From NCBI GenBank assembly GCA_020638465.1, contig JACKIM010000001.1, positions 1,207,501 through 1,271,500 on the forward strand: DNA of 64,000 nucleotides, in the 5' to 3' direction. This DNA comes from Geminicoccaceae bacterium (GTDB lineage: Bacteria > Pseudomonadota > Alphaproteobacteria > Geminicoccales > Geminicoccaceae). The position numbers and the translations under genes are program-made. This document shows, one piece after another, positions 1-9,191 of the stretch; within the stretch, counting starts at the first letter, position 1, and every line of letters starts with the position of its first letter. The notes under the pieces are model-generated. The model did not search any database, was not told where the DNA came from, and saw only the letters and a program-made list of their open reading frames with translations.

Positions 1-796
1 TGAGATGGGTGGAGTTCACCGGTCCGCCGCGGGTGATGGCGTAGACCAGTTGGAAATCCGTGAAGGTGAAGATCACAGAGAAGGTGAGGACCACAGCCAG
101 GATGGGCATCAGCATCGGAAATGTGACGTGGACGAAGCGCTGCCAGGGCGTGGCGCCATCGAGCATGGCCGCCTCGTAGAGCGACGGCGAGATCGTCTGC
201 AGCCCGGCCAGAAGGCAGATGGCCACAAACGGGATGCCGCGCCAGATGTTGGCGGCGATCAGCGACATCCTGGCGTTCCAGGGATCACCCAGGAAATTGA
301 TGTAGTTATCGAGAATGCCGAGCTTGTCCACGAGCACGTAGGAGATGATCGAGAACTGCGGGTCGTATATCCACCAGAATGCGATCGCCGACAGCACCGT
401 CGGAACGATCCACGGAATGAGAATGATGGCACGCAGAAGCGACTTGAACGGCAAGTGATGATTGAGGAGCAGCGCCAGCCATAGCCCGAGGGCGAATTTC
501 CCGATGGTCGCCACGACCGTGTAGAGCAGCGTGTTTCCCACCGACATCCAGAAGATCGGATCGTTCCACAGCCAGGCGTAGTTCTCGAAACCGACAAAGT
601 TGCCCGTTCCGCCAATCCTCGTGTCGGTAAAGGCCAGCCAGATGCCCAACCCGAGAGGATAGGACAGGAACACACCGAGCAATCCCACCGCCGGGATCAG
701 GCAGATTATGATCAGGAATATCCTGTTGTCGAACAGCCTACTCAGCCAACTATCCTTTGGCCGATCATAAGCCAGCGATTTTGCCGACGTTGCCAC
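1..796 (-). CDS. sugar ABC transporter permease (MalF/UgpA type), 3' end cut by window
   Basis: Inner-membrane permease of a carbohydrate ABC importer. The reverse strand encodes several hydrophobic segments, starting with IFLIIICLIPAVGLLGVFLS near the N-terminus. Near the window edge it carries the EAA loop (EAAMLDGATPWQRF) that binds the ATPase in binding-protein-dependent permeases. I place the start at a GTG (796) because GGAG sits 6 nt upstream; no ATG is available in this frame. The gene follows the binding-protein gene on the same strand, 81 bp away across a GC-rich hairpin, so it belongs to the same operon. The C-terminus and the partner permease and ATPase lie outside the window. Substrate unknown; the family takes up sugars, polyols or glycerol-3-phosphate. 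Confidence 0.88.
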   Translation of the reverse strand, partial: MATSAKSLAYDRPKDSWLSRLFDNRIFLIIICLIPAVGLLGVFLSYPLGLGIWLAFTDTRIGGTGNFVGFENYAWLWNDPIFWMSVGNTLLYTVVATIGKFALGLWLALLLNHHLPFKSLLRAIILIPWIVPTVLSAIAFWWIYDPQFSIISYVLVDKLGILDNYINFLGDPWNARMSLIAANIWRGIPFVAICLLAGLQTISPSLYEAAMLDGATPWQRFVHVTFPMLMPILAVVLTFSVIFTFTDFQLVYAITRGGPVNSTHL

Positions 797-821
797 CCCG
801 TTCTCCGATCTTATCAAGCAT

Positions 822-853
822 GCTGCCCCCGTCCGGTCCCGGGCGGGGGCAGC
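822..853 (-). promoter_or_regulatory. intercistronic hairpin between binding-protein and permease genes
   Basis: A perfect 10-bp inverted repeat (GCTGCCCCCG / CGGGGGCAGC) with a 12-nt loop lies in the 81-bp gap between the two genes. No T-run follows on the minus strand, so it is not a clear terminator. Hairpins in this position often protect the upstream mRNA or damp readthrough, so that binding protein is made in excess over permease. That role is inferred. Confidence 0.55.
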
Positions 854-877
854 GCCATTGACCGTTATTTTCGCGAC

Positions 878-2221
878 CTACGACCTGTAGTACCGGCTGG
901 CGCGACGTTGTGCTTCGGCGGCTGCCTCCTCCGGAGTTGCCTGTCCCGAACACACGGAAGCGACCATCTGAACGATGATGAAATCGGCAAGCGTGGCGGC
1001 ACTCTCCGGACCAAGGCGGCCGGAATACCCATCCCACACGGCATCCTTCATCACGTGCTTGTAGGCTTCGTGCTTCGGGTCGTTGGTCCACACAGGGCTG
1101 GCATCGTAGGCTTGCAACGGATGGTTGAAGTAGCCGATCCCCTTCTCAAGCCATTCGCCATATTGCGGGCTTTCCATCATGAAGGTCAGGTAGGCCTTCG
1201 CCGCATTCGGATACGGAGTGTAGTCGAAGATCATCGAGTTGAAGACGAGGCAGCGCTCGGTGGGGATACCCACGGGACCGACCGGCATGCGCGCATGGAA
1301 GATGTCCTCGGCCAGTGCCTTGATGGCCGGATCTTCCGATGTCTTGGCGGCATAGTACACGGAGATGCCGTTCTGGGTCAGGGAGATTTCCTGGGCGAGG
1401 AAAGCCTTGTTGTTGTTGGCGTCCAGCCAAGAGAGCGTGCCCGGAATGAAGGTCTCGTAAAGCTTCTTGCCATATTCCAGGGCAGCGACCGTCTCGGGGC
1501 TGTCGATGATGAGCTTGCTGTCGTCATCGGCAACCTTGCCGCCATGCGACCACACCAGCCAGTGCGTCCAGGCATTGCCGTCGCCGGGGGCGTTGCCTAC
1601 GGCGAGACCCATGGGTGTGCCATTGGCCTGCAACGCCTTGGCCATTTCGAGGAAACCGTCGACATCGCCGGGAACCTCGCTGAAACCCGCAGCCTCCAGC
1701 ATCGACTTGCGATAGACGATCCGGCCACCCGAGGCGCCAACCGGCATGGCGATCCACTTGCCGGTGTCGGGATCGACGCCATAGCGCTCGGCCAGCGGCC
1801 ACCAGCCACCATATTTCTTTCCGAGATAGGACGTGATGTCACTCAGATCGTGAAGCTTGTCCTTGTAGAGAAACGGATTGTCGGCAAAGCCGATGACGAC
1901 GTCGGGACCGGAGCCGACATTGGCCGCAACGGCCGTCTTCGTCGGTACATCCTCCCAGCCCTCGAACTCCACCTTCACCGGCACGCCCGTTGCTTCGGTG
2001 AACTTCTTGGTATTCGCCAGCCAGATCTCCTCGTCGGTCGCGACGAACTTTGTCGGGCGCAGCAGGGTGAGGCTGGCACCGTCCTCGATGGGCAGGTCGG
2101 GCGGCGCGACATCGGCTGCCGGAATCTGTGCACGAAGGCCGACCGGACCCCCGAGAGCCGTCCCTGCGAGCGCTCCGGCTCCAAGGATCATTGAATCGCG
2201 TCGTGTCAGACGAATGGCCAT
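878..2221 (-). CDS. extracellular solute-binding protein, family 1 (sugar ABC transporter)
   Basis: Periplasmic binding protein of a sugar ABC importer, 447 residues from the chosen start. The N-terminus (MAIRLTRRDSMILGAGALAG) is a twin-arginine-like signal with a hydrophobic stretch, suggesting export by Tat. I chose the ATG at 2221 because AGGGAGA lies 9 nt upstream and the signal begins there; an upstream in-frame start would add 22 residues of non-signal sequence. The body has family-1 features such as a mid-protein DVVIGFADNPFL segment and aromatic-rich binding surfaces. It lies between a Gfo/Idh dehydrogenase gene and the permease gene on one strand. Substrate specificity cannot be read from sequence. 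Confidence 0.9.
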   Translation of the reverse strand: MAIRLTRRDSMILGAGALAGTALGGPVGLRAQIPAADVAPPDLPIEDGASLTLLRPTKFVATDEEIWLANTKKFTEATGVPVKVEFEGWEDVPTKTAVAANVGSGPDVVIGFADNPFLYKDKLHDLSDITSYLGKKYGGWWPLAERYGVDPDTGKWIAMPVGASGGRIVYRKSMLEAAGFSEVPGDVDGFLEMAKALQANGTPMGLAVGNAPGDGNAWTHWLVWSHGGKVADDDSKLIIDSPETVAALEYGKKLYETFIPGTLSWLDANNNKAFLAQEISLTQNGISVYYAAKTSEDPAIKALAEDIFHARMPVGPVGIPTERCLVFNSMIFDYTPYPNAAKAYLTFMMESPQYGEWLEKGIGYFNHPLQAYDASPVWTNDPKHEAYKHVMKDAVWDGYSGRLGPESAATLADFIIVQMVASVCSGQATPEEAAAEAQRRASRYYRS

Positions 2222-2384
2222 TGCCGAAGTTCTCCCTGTTATCCGGGCCCGACAGGCAGGTCCCTTGATGGTCCAAGAACCTGCCAAAATAACGAGTTGA
2301 AAGCAACGGTGGCAGGCCCCGAATCATCGAATTGTTCATCCGGGGTACTGTCATTGCCCGGATCTGCGCGCATGGCATGGCGTT

Positions 2385-3443
2385 TCACACGAGGATACGG
2401 GTTCCGCTTCGGGCGGCATCGAATACCGCTGCGACCGCGGCCAGCGTGCGCGTGGCATCCCGTGCCGGCACGAGGGGCTCTTCCTCGCCACGGACCACGG
2501 CACAGAAATGCGCGATCTGCCGTGCATAGGGATCGGCTTCCTCGCAAGGCAGCACCTCGCGCTCCATGATGTCGTGCCAGCCCAGACCGGCGCCCCCATG
2601 CTTCCACAGCACCGGATTGGGAAATTCGAGGGATGCCCTTGTTCCGCTGAAGCGGTGCGTGTTCTCGCCGACGGCCGGAAAATCCGGGTTCTCGCCCGTG
2701 GCCAGCTCCCAGGCCCAGGGAGCCGGTGTACCATCGGAGATCAGGACGGTGCCGATCGCCCCGCTTTCGAACGTGAGAACAAGTGCGGCCGCGTCTTCCT
2801 TCTCGAAGTTGTGGACACGGTCGGACAGTTCCGCGCTGATCGAGCGGATCTCACCGCAGATGAAGCGCAACGTATCCATCTCGTGGATGAGATTGGTCAG
2901 GACCGGACCGGCCGCGCGCTTTTTGCGCCAGTCCGCAGCGAAGTAGCTGTCGGGTTTCTTCAGCGTCCAGTGGGCGTGAAGCGCAATCAGACGGCCGATA
3001 TTGCCGCAGGCAATCCACTCGCGTGTCTTGCGCAAAAGGGGATAGTAGCGTCGGTGATGGCCCACGAGTACCTGTCTTCGGTTCGCTTCCGCCCGGGCGA
3101 TCATCTGTTCGGCTTCATCGACAGTCGCCGCTATCGGCTTTTCCACGAGCACGTGCGCACCGGCATCCAGCAGTTCGAGTACGGGTGCGAGGTGATGCTC
3201 GGTGGGCGTTGCGACAATCACCCCATCGGGGCGCTGGTCGGCCATCAACGACGCAATCGAGGAACAGCATGTCGTGGCGAATTCATCGGCGATGCGGGCG
3301 GCTGCCGGGGAAGGGTCGACGATGCCGACGATCTCCACATCGTCGCTGGCGCGCATGCGTTCGAGATGGACACGGCCGATGGTGCCGGCGCCCACGATGG
3401 CGAGTCTGACCGGCGTGCGACGGTCGCGTGCGGTGGATGGCAT
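2385..3443 (-). CDS. Gfo/Idh/MocA family NAD(P)-dependent oxidoreductase
   Basis: Oxidoreductase of about 352 residues for a sugar, sugar acid or polyol. The N-terminus has a Rossmann motif (AIVGAGTIGRVHLERM), followed by the family signature VLVEKPIAAT with the catalytic-dyad lysine, and LIHEMDTLRF in the active-site half. I prefer the ATG at 3443 (GGGAAA upstream) over a TTG seven codons earlier. It is the first gene of the same-strand run with the binding protein and permease, which suggests that it oxidises the imported sugar or a derivative. Exact substrate unknown. Confidence 0.87.
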   Translation of the reverse strand: MPSTARDRRTPVRLAIVGAGTIGRVHLERMRASDDVEIVGIVDPSPAAARIADEFATTCCSSIASLMADQRPDGVIVATPTEHHLAPVLELLDAGAHVLVEKPIAATVDEAEQMIARAEANRRQVLVGHHRRYYPLLRKTREWIACGNIGRLIALHAHWTLKKPDSYFAADWRKKRAAGPVLTNLIHEMDTLRFICGEIRSISAELSDRVHNFEKEDAAALVLTFESGAIGTVLISDGTPAPWAWELATGENPDFPAVGENTHRFSGTRASLEFPNPVLWKHGGAGLGWHDIMEREVLPCEEADPYARQIAHFCAVVRGEEEPLVPARDATRTLAAVAAVFDAARSGTRILV

Positions 3444-3529
3444 GAGAATTTCCCGGGAAGCCAATTGTATCGCTGGTGTAATGCTCCATCCCTTGAAGGA
3501 AAAGGAGTTGGTCCCTTCGTAACATGACG

Positions 3530-3559
3530 CTCCGGGAGGCAGTCTTTCTGCCTGCGGAG
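3530..3559. other. stem-loop upstream of the Gfo/Idh gene
   Basis: CTCCG and CGGAG enclose a second inner stem GGCAG-tcttt-CTGCC. The element sits 87-116 bp upstream of the dehydrogenase start, in the divergent region shared with the aquaporin gene. It could be an operator or a weak terminator; no T-run is present. Function unknown. Confidence 0.3.
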
Positions 3560-3683
3560 GGCATACTCAGGTAATCAGGACTGGTAGAAAGTTATACTAC
3601 AGATACAATCATGCGTTGCAAAACGATCGGCGTCGTAATAACTCGCCCAGCTGCGAGTCTGGTCTGTAACTCTGGGAATAAGC

Positions 3684-4367
3684 ATGCGCAAAGGTCTCGC
3701 CGAACTTATCGGCACATTCACACTCGTGTTCCTTGGCTGCGGGTCCGCGGTTATCGCGGGGGATTTCATCGGTTTCGCCGGGATTTCCTTTGCATTCGGC
3801 TTCGCGTTGATGGGCATGGCCTACGGCATCGGGCGGATCTCCGGTTGCCACATCAATCCGGCGGTAAGCCTTGGCGTCCTGCTGTCCGGGCGGATGGGTT
3901 TCGGCGAGTTCGTGGTCTATGTCATTTTCCAGTGTGCCGGCGCGATCATCGCCGCTCTGGTCCTGCTGATCATCGTCCATGGTGGAACGCCTCCTGTTGA
4001 AGGCGAGGTCGTCAGCCTCGGCCAGAACGGTTTCGGCCCTGGCTATCTCGGCGAGTACAGCCAGTTCTCGGCCTTCGTTTTCGAAGCTGTTGCGACCTTC
4101 CTGTTCGTGATCGTGATCCTGGGTTCGACGCACGGTCTCGCTGCGCCGGGCTTTGCCGGGCTTGGCATCGGCATCACCCTGACGGCCATCCATCTTGTCG
4201 GCATCAATATCACCGGCGTGTCGGTGAATCCGGCGCGCAGCCTGGGGCCGGCCCTGTTTGCCGGTGGAGAGGCGATGAGCCAGCTCTGGCTGTTTATTGC
4301 CGCTCCCGTCGTCGGCGCGGTCCTCGCGGCCATCGTCAATCGTGTTCTCGAAGGCAGCAACGACTGA
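3684..4367 (+). CDS. aqpZ: aquaporin Z-type water channel (MIP family)
   Basis: Inner-membrane water channel of 227 residues, the normal size for AqpZ. Both Asn-Pro-Ala half-helix motifs are present: INPAVSLG after the second membrane segment and VNPARSLGPAL after the fifth. The glycine-rich membrane helices and the C-terminal segment ending VNRVLEGSND also fit. The absence of an insertion in the second half favours a water-selective channel over a glycerol facilitator. It is a single gene, divergent from the sugar operon, and is followed by a perfect 13-bp hairpin. Confidence 0.93.
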   Translation: MRKGLAELIGTFTLVFLGCGSAVIAGDFIGFAGISFAFGFALMGMAYGIGRISGCHINPAVSLGVLLSGRMGFGEFVVYVIFQCAGAIIAALVLLIIVHGGTPPVEGEVVSLGQNGFGPGYLGEYSQFSAFVFEAVATFLFVIVILGSTHGLAAPGFAGLGIGITLTAIHLVGINITGVSVNPARSLGPALFAGGEAMSQLWLFIAAPVVGAVLAAIVNRVLEGSND

Positions 4368-4392
4368 CCACGTTGCCTGCTGCTTTCTCTCC

Positions 4393-4424
4393 CACCTGGC
4401 CGGCAGTGCTTTGCCGGCCAGGTG
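4393..4424. terminator. hairpin terminator between aqpZ and the convergent DUF2938 gene
   Basis: A perfect 13-bp inverted repeat (CACCTGGCCGGCA / TGCCGGCCAGGTG) with a 6-nt loop lies 25 bp after the aqpZ stop and between two convergent genes. There is no long T-run on either side, so termination may be partial or bidirectional. Confidence 0.6.
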
Positions 4425-4486
4425 CACCTGTTGATCGGATCGCGAAAATAACAAGCGGGCCATGTGATGCCGGCGGCGGTCCTGTC

Positions 4487-4951
4487 TCAGACGACGAGGG
4501 CACCCGTTGCCAGGCCGACGCCGAAGACGCAGTGGGTCATGAAGGCCAGCACACAGGCTTTGGGCGGGTTTGGCGTGTTCCGCCCGAGAAGCCCTCCTCC
4601 CATTGCAGGCATGAAGAAAAACCATGGAACCAGCACACTGATGGCACCGAAGACGAGCCCGTTGAGAATCGTCGGTTCCAGCCCCAGAAGATCCCGGATG
4701 ACCCAGAGATAGATGAAACCGTAGGCAATGCCGGTGACGTAGTGCCCGATCCAGCCGATCGCCAGTTCGTGATCGACCGGTTTTGCCTCGGTTATCGGAT
4801 CGTGGAACATCCTGCCCTGGGGAAGATGAGCAAACCAGCGTCCTACCAACGCCCAGTTGCTGACAGGAATACCAGCCGCCAACCTGAGGATACGCTGCCA
4901 GGCATCGAGGAACAGCGTGGCAACAACTCCCGACATGATGGCTTCGATCAT
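4487..4951 (-). CDS. DUF2938 family membrane protein
   Basis: Small integral membrane protein of 154 residues, function unknown. I chose the ATG at 4951 because the protein then begins MIEAIMSGVVATLFLDAWQR, the usual DUF2938 N-terminus; the 41 codons upstream are not membrane-like. Three or four hydrophobic segments follow, including LAIGWIGHYVTGIAYGFIYL and GLVFGAISVLVPWFFFMPAM, with the conserved MGGGLLGRNTPNP stretch near the C-terminus. It is convergent with aqpZ, and no functional link is evident. Confidence 0.75.
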   Translation of the reverse strand: MIEAIMSGVVATLFLDAWQRILRLAAGIPVSNWALVGRWFAHLPQGRMFHDPITEAKPVDHELAIGWIGHYVTGIAYGFIYLWVIRDLLGLEPTILNGLVFGAISVLVPWFFFMPAMGGGLLGRNTPNPPKACVLAFMTHCVFGVGLATGALVV

Positions 4952-5216
4952 GAAGCTCTTTCCCCCCCTAAGATGTTTTCGATCCCATCTTGACGATCTT
5001 CTCGTCAAGGCTGAACTGTTCGGACATTTCGTCAACACGCTGTTAAAATATTCTATTGGAACAGATCGCCACAACTCTCAGTTCTTGTCTGGTCGATGTT
5101 GCCGTCTCCGGTTCCCCGGCCTCCTGCATTCAGATGGAACCGGTACGTGATAGGAAGGCGCATTGAAGTGGGCACCAGCAAGGTAGTGGGCTGCCATCAT
5201 ATCCGACCGGCATGTC

Positions 5217-5930
5217 CTAGCGTTGCAGTCGATAACCGCCGGGTTCCGTGAGCAAGATGGTGGTTTCCCCGGCGACAGGCTCGATTTTCTGGCGAAGCCG
5301 GTAGATATGAGTTTCCAACGTATGAGTTGTAACGGCAGCATTGTATCCCCAAACTTCATCGAGCAGCACCTCGCGTGAGGCGGGGCGGTCGCCGATCCTG
5401 TAGAGATATTTGAGGATTGCCGTTTCCTTTTCGGTGAGATGGATCTTCTTGCCATTCTCCATCACCAGCATCTTTACCGCAGGGGTGAAGCTGAAAGGGC
5501 CGATGGTGAAGGTCGCATCGTCACTGAGTTCGAATTGCCGCAACTGGGCCCTGATTCTCGCCATCAGGACACCAAGCCGAACCGGCTTGGCAACATAATC
5601 ATTCGCGCCGCTGTCCAGGCCGACAATGACATCGGCATCGTTGTCATGGGCCGTGAGCATGATCACCGGCGACTTCAATCCCTTGCGTCGCAACAGTTTG
5701 CACAGGTCGCGACCGTCCGTGTCCGGCAGGCCGACATCAAGCACGACCGCATCGAAAGATTGTCCAGCCGCAAGAGCCAGCGCGTCCTTGCCCGAAGCTG
5801 CCTGAGCGACAACAAAACCTTCATGCAGCGCCAGTTGCTCGGCGAGCTCCTGACGGAAATCATTGTCGTCGTCGACAACGAGGATCTGGCTTCCGGTATG
5901 CATACTCGAATCGTCCGCGAAATAGGCCAC
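5217..5930 (-). CDS. OmpR/PhoB-type response regulator, orphan
   Basis: Two-domain transcription regulator of 237 residues. The receiver domain holds the acidic pocket (ILVVDDDND), the phospho-acceptor Asp in VVLDVGLPD (about residue 65), LTAHD, and the switch lysine in YVAKPVR. The C-terminal winged helix shows KKIHLTEKETAILKYL and ETHIYRLRQKIEP. The start is a GTG at 5930 with GGGA upstream; an ATG at 5903 gives MHTGSQILVV and is the alternative. No histidine kinase gene is adjacent, so its sensor must be encoded elsewhere. Target genes unknown. Confidence 0.88.
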   Translation of the reverse strand: MAYFADDSSMHTGSQILVVDDDNDFRQELAEQLALHEGFVVAQAASGKDALALAAGQSFDAVVLDVGLPDTDGRDLCKLLRRKGLKSPVIMLTAHDNDADVIVGLDSGANDYVAKPVRLGVLMARIRAQLRQFELSDDATFTIGPFSFTPAVKMLVMENGKKIHLTEKETAILKYLYRIGDRPASREVLLDEVWGYNAAVTTHTLETHIYRLRQKIEPVAGETTILLTEPGGYRLQR

Positions 5931-6215
5931 GACATTCCCAAGTTCATGTGACGAGAGGACACCGGACCGATGATAACGGGCTTGAACAGCTTACAAGCTG
6001 CCTGAAGCAAGGTCGACCCTGCTCCTCGGCATTTGTGCCATACAGTATCGGCGCAGGTCGTCATTCCTGCCCGCAAATTCACCGGCTTGCGGCAATTGGC
6101 GACAAGCACAAACTGGCATAACGGGAATGTCGCAACAGAAGGAAATTATACCAATGGACAGAAATCTTGCGATGACAACACTGGCTGTCCGGCAATGTAC
6201 AATGGATGTGGCGCT

Positions 6216-6581
6216 TCAGGGCACGGCCATGAGAGCCGCCGCGGCAACACGTCCATCGCCGATCAGCAGATTGTAGGTCCGACAGGCTGCCGGAGTGGCC
6301 ATGATGTCGACGGCCATGCCGATCTTGCGCAATTCCGCCGCAAGCCCCGCGGCGGATGGATCGAACCGCTCACCCGTACCGATAATGAGAATTTCCACGG
6401 GAGGAGTCAGTCGGGCGAGTTCCTGCATCCGCCCGACCTCAAGGGCACCATCCCATGCCGTCACCGCTTCGCGATGGATCAGGATGGAACCGTCATGACG
6501 CGCCGCCTCCACGCGGAAACCGCCATCGCCATAGCTGGCGATGGTGAGCCATTCGTTGGTAAGAACACGCCGCGCTTCCAT
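6216..6581 (-). CDS. Mth938-like domain protein (DUF498/NDUFAF3-like)
   Basis: Small soluble protein of 121 residues with the Mth938 fold: VEILIIGTG in the centre and a C-terminal MAVDIMATPAACRTYNLL stretch typical of the family. The mitochondrial relative NDUFAF3 assists complex I assembly; the bacterial role is not settled. It lies 47 bp downstream of secF on the same strand, a linkage common in Alphaproteobacteria, and is probably co-transcribed with yajC-secD-secF. Confidence 0.82.
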   Translation of the reverse strand: MEARRVLTNEWLTIASYGDGGFRVEAARHDGSILIHREAVTAWDGALEVGRMQELARLTPPVEILIIGTGERFDPSAAGLAAELRKIGMAVDIMATPAACRTYNLLIGDGRVAAAALMAVP

Positions 6582-6628
6582 GAGTTAGTTCCCCGGAATT
6601 GCCCGTTCGCGTTGCCGTGGCGGTCGAA

Positions 6629-7564
6629 TCAGGGTGCCTGTTCGGCTTCGGCCTTGTTCCGGCCGATCGACCGCAGGTCGAGATGGATGAGGATGGGAGC
6701 AGCAATGTACACCGTGGAGTAGGTACCGACCAGAACTCCCCAGATCATCGCGAAGGTGAAACCCTTGACCACTTCGCCACCGAAGAAAAACAGCGCCAGC
6801 AGGGCGATGAGGGTGGTCAGTGACGTCATGCAGGTTCGAGCCAGCGTTTCATTGATCGACAGGTCGATAAGTTCACTGATCGGCATCGATTTGAAACGAC
6901 GCAGGTTTTCGCGAATGCGGTCGAAGATGACAACGGTATCGTTGAGTGAATAGCCGACGATGGTGAGCACGGCGGCGACAGTCGTCAGGTTCACTTCGAG
7001 GCCGGTGACGGCAAACATGCCGATCGTGAGCGCAATGTCGTGGATCAGGGCGGCAATTGCTCCGACACCGTACTGCCACTCGAAACGGAACCATATGTAG
7101 ATCAGCACCGCCACCAGGGACAGGCCGATGGCGAGCATCCCGTCCTGCAGCAGTTCCTCGCTGACCTTGGGGCCGACGAATTCGGTTCGGCGGAAGGTGA
7201 CGTCTTCCCCTGAGAGTTCGTTCAGCGCGTTCTTGACGGTTTCAACGGCCTGTTGCTGTGCGTCCTCGCCACCTTCCTGGCGCTGGATGCGAATGAGGAC
7301 ATCGTCGGCAGCACCAAATTCCTGCAAGGCGACCTGCCCCAGGCCGAGGCCATTCAACTCCGCTCGCAGGGTGCCCAGATCGGCGGGGCCGGGTGTCTTG
7401 ACCTCGACGAGGATACCTCCCTCGAAATCGATGCCGTAATTGAGGCCGGGATAGAATGCCAGCACAGCCGAAAGGACAATCCCCACCACGGACATGACCA
7501 TGCAGAGCATCTGCCAGCGCATGAATTTGAAAGTCGGCTTTTCGGGAAACAGGCGAAGTCGCAT
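6629..7564 (-). CDS. secF: protein translocase subunit SecF
   Basis: Inner-membrane Sec accessory subunit, 311 residues. It shows the N-terminal membrane segment, the GIDFEGGILVEV motif that opens the first periplasmic domain, five further membrane helices, and the conserved GYSLNDTVVIFDRIRENLR segment of SecF. With SecD it uses proton flow to pull exported proteins out of the channel. The start lies 10 bp after the secD stop, so the two are made together. Confidence 0.96.
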   Translation of the reverse strand: MRLRLFPEKPTFKFMRWQMLCMVMSVVGIVLSAVLAFYPGLNYGIDFEGGILVEVKTPGPADLGTLRAELNGLGLGQVALQEFGAADDVLIRIQRQEGGEDAQQQAVETVKNALNELSGEDVTFRRTEFVGPKVSEELLQDGMLAIGLSLVAVLIYIWFRFEWQYGVGAIAALIHDIALTIGMFAVTGLEVNLTTVAAVLTIVGYSLNDTVVIFDRIRENLRRFKSMPISELIDLSINETLARTCMTSLTTLIALLALFFFGGEVVKGFTFAMIWGVLVGTYSTVYIAAPILIHLDLRSIGRNKAEAEQAP

Positions 7565-7574
7565 GAGCTTGGCC

Positions 7575-9182
7575 TCAGATTGGAAGGGCGGCGGGGCGCG
7601 CGCGCTGGAACCACATCATCATGAGCAGGCGTGTCACCATGATGGCTGTAAACATCGAGGTGACGATACCCACCGTCAGTGTCACGGCAAAGCCCTTCAC
7701 GGGGCCGGAACCGAACTGGAAGAGCAGCACGGCTGCGATCAGCGTGGTGACATTGGCGTCGACAATCGTGCGCATCGCCTCGCTGAAACCCGTGCCGATC
7801 GCCGCGAGCGGGGTCCTGCCGCGACCCACCTCATCACGTATGCGCTCGAAGATCAGGACGTTGGCGTCAACCGCCATGCCGATGGTGAGCACGATTCCGG
7901 CAATACCCGGAAGGGTAAGGGTGGCTCCAAGCACGGAAAGCGCAGCCACGATCAGTACCAGATTGGCAATCAGCGCCACGTTGGCAAAGATGCCGAAGAG
8001 TCCGTAATAGGCGGCCATGAAAACCGCGACCAATACCAGCCCGAGGATGCTGGCGAGCTTGCCGGCCGCGATCGAGTCCGCTCCCAGATCTGGCCCGACA
8101 GTGCGTTCCTCGATGATGGTGAGCGGTGCGGGAAGCGCACCCGCGCGCAACAGGACTGCCAGATTGTTGGCTTCGTCGAAGCTGAATGAGCCGGTGATGA
8201 TACCGCTTCCACCCAGGATCGGCTCGCGGATACGCGGAGCCGAGATGACCTTGTCATCGAGCACGATGGCAAACAGCCGGCCGGTATATTCCTGCGTGAT
8301 CTCGCCGAATTTCCGCGCTCCGGTATTGTCGAAGCGGAAACTCACAGCCGGCATGTGGTTGCTGTCGACCGTCGCCTGGGCGTCCACGAGATTGTCGCCT
8401 GACAGCTCGACCTTGTTCTCGACGAGGTAGTATTCGGGGCCGGGATTGCTCGGGTCGGCCTCGAGAAGGCGGGAGCCGGGCGGCACGCGTCCCGCCAGCG
8501 CATCCTGGACACTGCCCTCCATGTTGACCATGTGGAAGGTCATGCGTGCTGTCGTGCCAAGGAGAGCCTTGAGCTTTTCGGGATTGCGCTCGCCCGGTAC
8601 CTGAACGAGTACCCGGTCGTCCCCCTGACGCTGGATGGTCGGCTCGCGCGTGCCAAGTTCGTCGATACGCCTGCGAACGACTTCGAGCGACTGGCTTACT
8701 GTACTGGTGACGAGTTGTGCGCGGGCAGATTCGCTGAAGCCGATGGTGATGCGGCCGCTGCTGTCGTTCTCGATCTCGTAGGTGCGCCCGGCCGGGTTGC
8801 CGAAAGCACCGGTGGGGACGACCGGATTGAGGGTTTCGATCTCGGCAAGCGCATCCTGCAACTGGGCCGGGTCGGTGAGCGAAACCACGAGATGCTCGTT
8901 GCGCACGGTCTGCCGATGCCCGATCTGGGCCTTTCGCAGCGCCAGACGAACGTCATTGCGCAACGTGTCCAGACGTTCCTTGATGACGTCGCCGATCTCG
9001 ACCTGCAGCAGCAGATGCGAACCACCCTGAAGATCGAGCCCGAGATTGATCTGGCTCCTCGGGAGCCAGTCGGGAAGGCTTTCGGCAGTCTCCCTACTGA
9101 CCAGATTGGGGAGACTGAAGGCTATGCCGAACAGCAGCACGACACTGACGACTATGACCTTCCAGCGCGGATAGTTGAGCAT
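7575..9182 (-). CDS. secD: protein translocase subunit SecD
   Basis: Inner-membrane Sec accessory subunit, 535 residues, a normal length. The N-terminal helix is followed by GLDLQGGSHLLLQV, then the large periplasmic P1 domain (GTREPTIQRQGDDRVLVQVP), and the six-helix C-terminal unit with GMAVDANVLIFERIRDE. It partners SecF, encoded immediately downstream, and YajC, encoded 9 bp upstream, as an RND-type complex that finishes protein export. Confidence 0.97.
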   Translation of the reverse strand: MLNYPRWKVIVVSVVLLFGIAFSLPNLVSRETAESLPDWLPRSQINLGLDLQGGSHLLLQVEIGDVIKERLDTLRNDVRLALRKAQIGHRQTVRNEHLVVSLTDPAQLQDALAEIETLNPVVPTGAFGNPAGRTYEIENDSSGRITIGFSESARAQLVTSTVSQSLEVVRRRIDELGTREPTIQRQGDDRVLVQVPGERNPEKLKALLGTTARMTFHMVNMEGSVQDALAGRVPPGSRLLEADPSNPGPEYYLVENKVELSGDNLVDAQATVDSNHMPAVSFRFDNTGARKFGEITQEYTGRLFAIVLDDKVISAPRIREPILGGSGIITGSFSFDEANNLAVLLRAGALPAPLTIIEERTVGPDLGADSIAAGKLASILGLVLVAVFMAAYYGLFGIFANVALIANLVLIVAALSVLGATLTLPGIAGIVLTIGMAVDANVLIFERIRDEVGRGRTPLAAIGTGFSEAMRTIVDANVTTLIAAVLLFQFGSGPVKGFAVTLTVGIVTSMFTAIMVTRLLMMMWFQRARPAALPI

Positions 9183-9191
9183 CGGGCCCCG

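Noticed and set aside
908..2194. Long plus-strand frame opposite the solute-binding protein gene.
   Set aside because: The reverse strand has a signal peptide and binding-protein features; this frame does not.
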